From: Anticarsia gemmatalis
Lineage: Eukaryota; Arthropoda; Insecta; Lepidoptera; Erebidae
DNA: 64,000 nt
Assembly: GCF_050436995.1 (NCBI RefSeq)
Contig: NC_134758.1
Location: 1,054,001 to 1,118,000 of the forward strand
Direction of reading: 5' to 3'
In this document: piece after piece, positions 60,069 to 64,000 of the stretch
How positions within the stretch are numbered: the stretch's first letter is position 1
Layout of the letters: every line of letters starts with the position of its first letter
Translations under genes and position numbers: made by a program
Notes under the pieces: generated by a model
Databases searched by the model: none
The model's input: only the letters and a program-made list of their open reading frames with translations
What the model was told of the DNA's origin: nothing

Positions 60069-61249
60069 AATTAATTAACAATAACGTAATTATGATTATG
60101 TCAGTTGGTAAAAATCAAATTTTAAATCGCTCTAGATTAGTTTCTCAATAAAAACCAAAGAAAGTAAACTATATAAGCAAATACAACCAAGCTTATAACA
60201 CATAAGCGCATGTCTATAATGAATATTCACTATGCAAGCAGCAGCTACAGTGTGCGGTGTAAAACTAGTAGATTCAATATTATGAGTGGCGGTGGATAAA
60301 CCAATTTACTATCTAGAACATCTCGCTAGGCTTTATCACCTCCTAAGTGTATTGTAGTTTAAACGTAGCGTTGGAAAATTATGTATATCAATATAAACAA
60401 AAAAACACACCAAATGTTTGCAAGCGTATAATTTTTCCAACGAACAACTGAACCAAATTGCTTTTTTAAAATATTATTATGTTTTAAGCGTGGGACAAGG
60501 TTTCTATGTGTTCGATAGGATCTAATTACCATGCCAATTAAATCAATAGTGTAGAATTATTCTATACCAGGACAAAGTTGGGACAGTTCGCTAGTTTTGT
60601 GATAAAAATATTACAGTCGGAGTGGTTAAAATAAAAAAGTCCAAGTAAGGAAATAAAAAAATAAGATGCTGTATTAACAAAACAAAAAAAGATTGTCTAT
60701 TGTAGAAGTATTTTTTTACAAACTGAAAAGCAGTTCAATACGCAGTTTCAATAACATTTTTAAAGTTGTGAAAACAATTGTTGCAAAATCAGTTTAAAAA
60801 TACATACCTACTACTTACTGAAGTGACAATTAAAAGTGTTAATTAACTGTAGATAGTCATGAAAATAATTATTCACTTACTTAAAAATTTCTAAAAACTA
60901 TGCCATATTTTGCTAACGCTACCGGCACTTTACCGGAGCACCGCACTAACCGGAACAATACCGCAGTATTTACGAGCAGTACGGTCAGCAGCGAGCTCAT
61001 ACACACAACACTTTATTACACTAACACATTGTTAAGTAACCTCATAATAAATACGGAACAGGAAGATTATAATATTTTGCACTAAATAATATACTGGAAT
61101 ATATTTAATATAACTGATTATGTATGTAAAGAGATCATATAAAATCTAAAATATTTTTCTAACATTTAAAGTCTTTAAATAATATAAATAAACTAATAAT
61201 AAAATGTAATTGGACAACTCACACTTAATTCCAAACTAAGTAGAGCTTG

Positions 61250-61460
61250 TACTATGGTAACCGTAGCTCTATTTTCTATTAGGTACTATCGACTACCGAC
61301 AACCGACTTGTCATCGAGAAATTTTCTATGAAAATCTGATCAACGCCTCTGACGGGCGTCGTACGAGATGTTTTGGCAGTACATTTTAAAAGTCAAAATT
61401 TTGATACTCGACAATAGTTACCGACTGTACAATATCGCGCTACCGATAAAATATGATAAC
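61250..61460. mobile_element. MITE, copy 2 (diverged)
   Basis: It shares aaatctgatcaacgcc, tgacgggcgtcgta and a right end atatcgcgctaccg with the 43187-43361 element. The left inverted repeat (ggtaaccgtagctctatttt) is badly eroded. Confidence 0.5.
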
Positions 61461-62411
61461 TCTTTCTATCTATCTTATGATAAAACAAAGACTGAAACTG
61501 TACACCGATTGTAATATTTTTTTGCATGAAGATGTTCAAAGACCCTGGACTAGATTCTAAACTATGTTTTCTCGAAAATAACTAAAGGCATGAATATTAA
61601 TATAACACTTTTGAAAAGTATTTTTCACAATTTTGGAAAAGTAAAATTTGCGAAACACATTGACCACATGCACACAACTATAACTATAAATATAGAAAAC
61701 CTTTTAATGTTACTCGTGGGAATATAAAGCTCTCAATTCGACAATGTTTCCTTATAAAAAACCAAACAATACATTGTAAGGTACTCCATACAAACAAGGC
61801 ATCACTATTGGTTAAACAACACATAAATATGATGATTAAGTGTTCGGGTGGTCCTCGCTACGTCAGCAGTATTGATCCATACATTTATATTTGATGTTAT
61901 AGTAGGAGAAGATTCGTTTATATGTTTGTATCATCTATTATCGTTATTACTATAAAATACTAGAATTAATGAGACAATTGCAAAACGACGTAAGTGTAGG
62001 ATTCCTAAAGATATGTCAGTCATCATCGAAACATATTATTATGGAAAGACCATTTTCGACCTACGGGAAAACGGCATAAAATTAGGTATGTATTTATATA
62101 AAAAACGTAATTTCTTTAGTTACCATACAGTATTCGATATTTACAAGCCCATTGTGTGGTGCTAAAAAACATACGAAGTGATTAAATAAATAAAATAGAA
62201 TTCGAAAAAAAAGACGAATTTTCTATTTCCATCCAATCGAAGTCGTGAGCTCGAACAATGCTTTCATAAAACACATCTTAACATATTATTATGACAATGA
62301 AGATGATACCCTTGGGTTCGCATAACATTAATACTGATATTAATATTACTATAATTTCAATAATTTAATCCAAAAAGGAAGCAGGCCACACAACCGGACT
62401 GTTATGTAAAT

Positions 62412-62419
62412 TATAAAAG
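62412..62419 (+). promoter_or_regulatory. strong TATA-box match
   Basis: TATAAAAG followed by GGGCTGC is a near-ideal core TATA context, unlike the random TATAAA strings elsewhere in the window. No clear initiator or coding sequence follows within 300 bp, so its use as a promoter is unproven. Confidence 0.2.
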
Positions 62420-62807
62420 GGGCTGCAGACTCGTTTATTTGAACCAGACCGGGTAAGGAGACTAGACCCGGATAACATTTCAAAGAAAAATACAATGGGA
62501 AAATTGGTATCGCGGATCCAAATGATTGATAACTTTATTTAGCGTCGTATTTCTATTTTATTAAACTAGTGAATTCACAGAATTTTACCACATACTTTTG
62601 CAAGTTTTGTGTAGTACGTCGTAGTCCTTATGCGTGTCCGCCGTGTATAAATTAACTATTTGTAAGATAAGTATGTTGAATTATCAAGGAATAAATCAAT
62701 ATTAAGCACGTCACAAAGCAATTCACCAAGTTTCCCAATAGCCGGTTAATACGGTCACAAAAATTCAATATGCACTAGCCCTAACATCTTCAGGCGAAGG
62801 GCGTCTC

Positions 62808-62888
62808 GATTGCATTTTAATTCGCGCATCACGAGCGTATTAATATTGCAATCAATCATCCGTGTTAAAATCGCAACGATTAATTACA
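62808..62888. promoter_or_regulatory. possible Exd/Hox and homeodomain cluster
   Basis: GATTGCATTTTAATT (62808), TGCAATCAATCATC (62847) and CGATTAATTACA (62877) lie within 80 bp. ATCAATCA fits an Extradenticle/Hox composite and TAATTA a homeodomain core. The surrounding DNA is more CpG-rich than average for the window. Confidence 0.35.
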
Positions 62889-63349
62889 CCGGGTAGCCAG
62901 TAGAGTTTATTTATTTAATGTTTTTAAAATTGTTTGGGAAGAAAGTTACGGGATATTAATCGGTTTGTGTGGACACACCCTTCGAAACTGCACGCGTGTA
63001 ACAACCGTTTTGGTGCTGTTTGTATAATTTATGTAGAACACTGATTACAAAAAATAAAGGTAAAATTTAATTACTTATTTGAAAGATATCTCTAAAATAA
63101 TAAAAAGAAACTTTAATTTTAAAAGATAGCACACACTTTGGGTATGAATATTGTACCCCAGATTATTTTTAGGAACCAACCAATAAAGTATATTTAATAT
63201 CTAAACGGCACAGACAGTGATCCATAAAATTTCGTTTCTGGTCTAGTATGGTGTATTAATTAAATTTACAAGATTATGCCAAGTTTGAAGTTATCTTTCT
63301 AAGTACTAACTTCACAGAAGAAAGTAGGTAATTCTGTAAATTTAGTGAT

Positions 63350-64000
63350 AACTGTTCCACAGTTGTGCAATTTAGTGAATCTCGCACAGTGAGTGAGTTG
63401 TGTACGTGCGGTGAGCTGTCTTACGTATGATTTGTAACGCTCCCTAGTGGTACGTGATCACGTGTGTTGTGGGCACATGGTGGGAAGGAAAGCGAGGTTC
63501 AACCATACGAGCTTTAACACGGGGTACTAGTTTAAAGTAGCTTCTTCACCGTTCTGGTGAATGCAGGGGAAGAAGATGAGACTTACAAGTTGAGCACCGG
63601 ACCACAATGGAAAATATAAGTACGTATAAAAGTTTGCCGTCGACGAAAACTTAAAGGAGCAATGAAAATGCCGCCTTCCCTATCGTCAAACAATCTGTTC
63701 AGTTAATCCATATTAAACCTCACAATCACCTGGATTTTTATTAACTGAATAGTATGCTACAGTCACCACAAATAATTAGATGAAAATTAATTTAATTTAG
63801 CGTTACACATCGCCTTATTCCGATGGGAATAGGTAAGTGCGGTTTTATATTCGCCTGAAGTTCTGTACGTAACTAAAATCGCCATCTTTGTTTCCGCTCA
63901 TCTCATCACCATGTCTTCCCAGTAAGGCCGTCGGCAGATGTCTCGGGTCGCGTACGTGAGCGCGCATCGTTCCGTCGACAGCGTACGTCGCGCCTAACTA
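63350..64000. other. CpG-rich right edge, possible promoter or exon of the next locus
   Basis: The AT bias drops from about 63360. A CTCF-like GCTCCCTAGTGG (63439-63450) is followed by GTGATCACGTG with a CACGTG E-box. The last 80 bp (cgcgtacgtgagcgcgcatc, then gtcgacagcgtacgtcgcg) are strongly CpG-rich. The window ends here, so no gene can be assigned. Confidence 0.25.

Larger units (their letters stand above)
56062..61249. other. non-coding, no recognisable gene
   Basis: AT-rich with short chance open frames. It holds the foldback at 58530-58622, a Helitron-like fragment near 59200-59300, and SINE pieces at 59940-60068. Confidence 0.45.

Noticed and set aside
60900..61085. 61-codon + strand frame rich in Thr and Asn
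   Set aside because: No domain and no supporting signals.

Overview
The window looks like insect nuclear DNA, most likely from a moth or butterfly (Lepidoptera). It is AT-rich, nearly gene-free and scattered with dispersed repeats that I recognise from lepidopteran genomes: Helitron-type elements ending in CTAG, tRNA-derived SINEs, short terminal-inverted-repeat elements and a Penelope-like retroelement. There is no prokaryotic organisation, and no rRNA gene, complete tRNA gene or CRISPR array.

The one clear host gene is a knirps-family nuclear receptor on the + strand. Its last coding exon runs from 21287 to 22207. It starts at a splice acceptor inside the DNA-binding domain and holds the second zinc finger, the knirps box and two PxDLS motifs typical of CtBP-dependent repressors. 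Its sequence is closest, from memory, to Drosophila knirps-related. The exon for the first zinc finger was not found between 1 and 21286, so it probably lies left of the window. In that case the first 21 kb is intron or upstream regulatory DNA. The T-rich 3' UTR may reach about 23.7 kb and has two Pumilio-type UGUAAAUA sites.

The only other convincing coding region is at 33792-34577. It encodes the GIY-YIG endonuclease half of a Penelope-like element. The element (33710-34679) has 65-bp inverted repeats differing at one base and a 13-bp target-site duplication, but no reverse transcriptase.

Layout: 1-21286 is non-coding, with a Helitron (4738-4976), SINE pieces, a dispersed-repeat cluster (15190-16130) and CTCF-like and CRE-like motifs. 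21287-23720 is the receptor exon and 3' UTR. 25942-26820 is a 288-bp tandem array. 32968-37351 is a transposon-rich block (MITE, Penelope element, two SINE copies). 37352-64000 is mostly unannotatable non-coding DNA, with candidate homeodomain-site clusters (42.6, 55.9 and 62.8 kb), hairpins, a second Helitron (45.5 kb) and two copies of one MITE family (43.2 and 61.3 kb). A long non-coding landscape around a developmental transcription factor is what a regulatory domain would look like, but every enhancer call here is inference from motif reading.

Nothing here is clearly a new biological system. The items most worth checking are the compact reverse-transcriptase-free GIY-YIG element, the SINE that appears truncated at its own hairpin, the set of CTCF-like motifs (one inside a MITE), and three short near-perfect hairpins.
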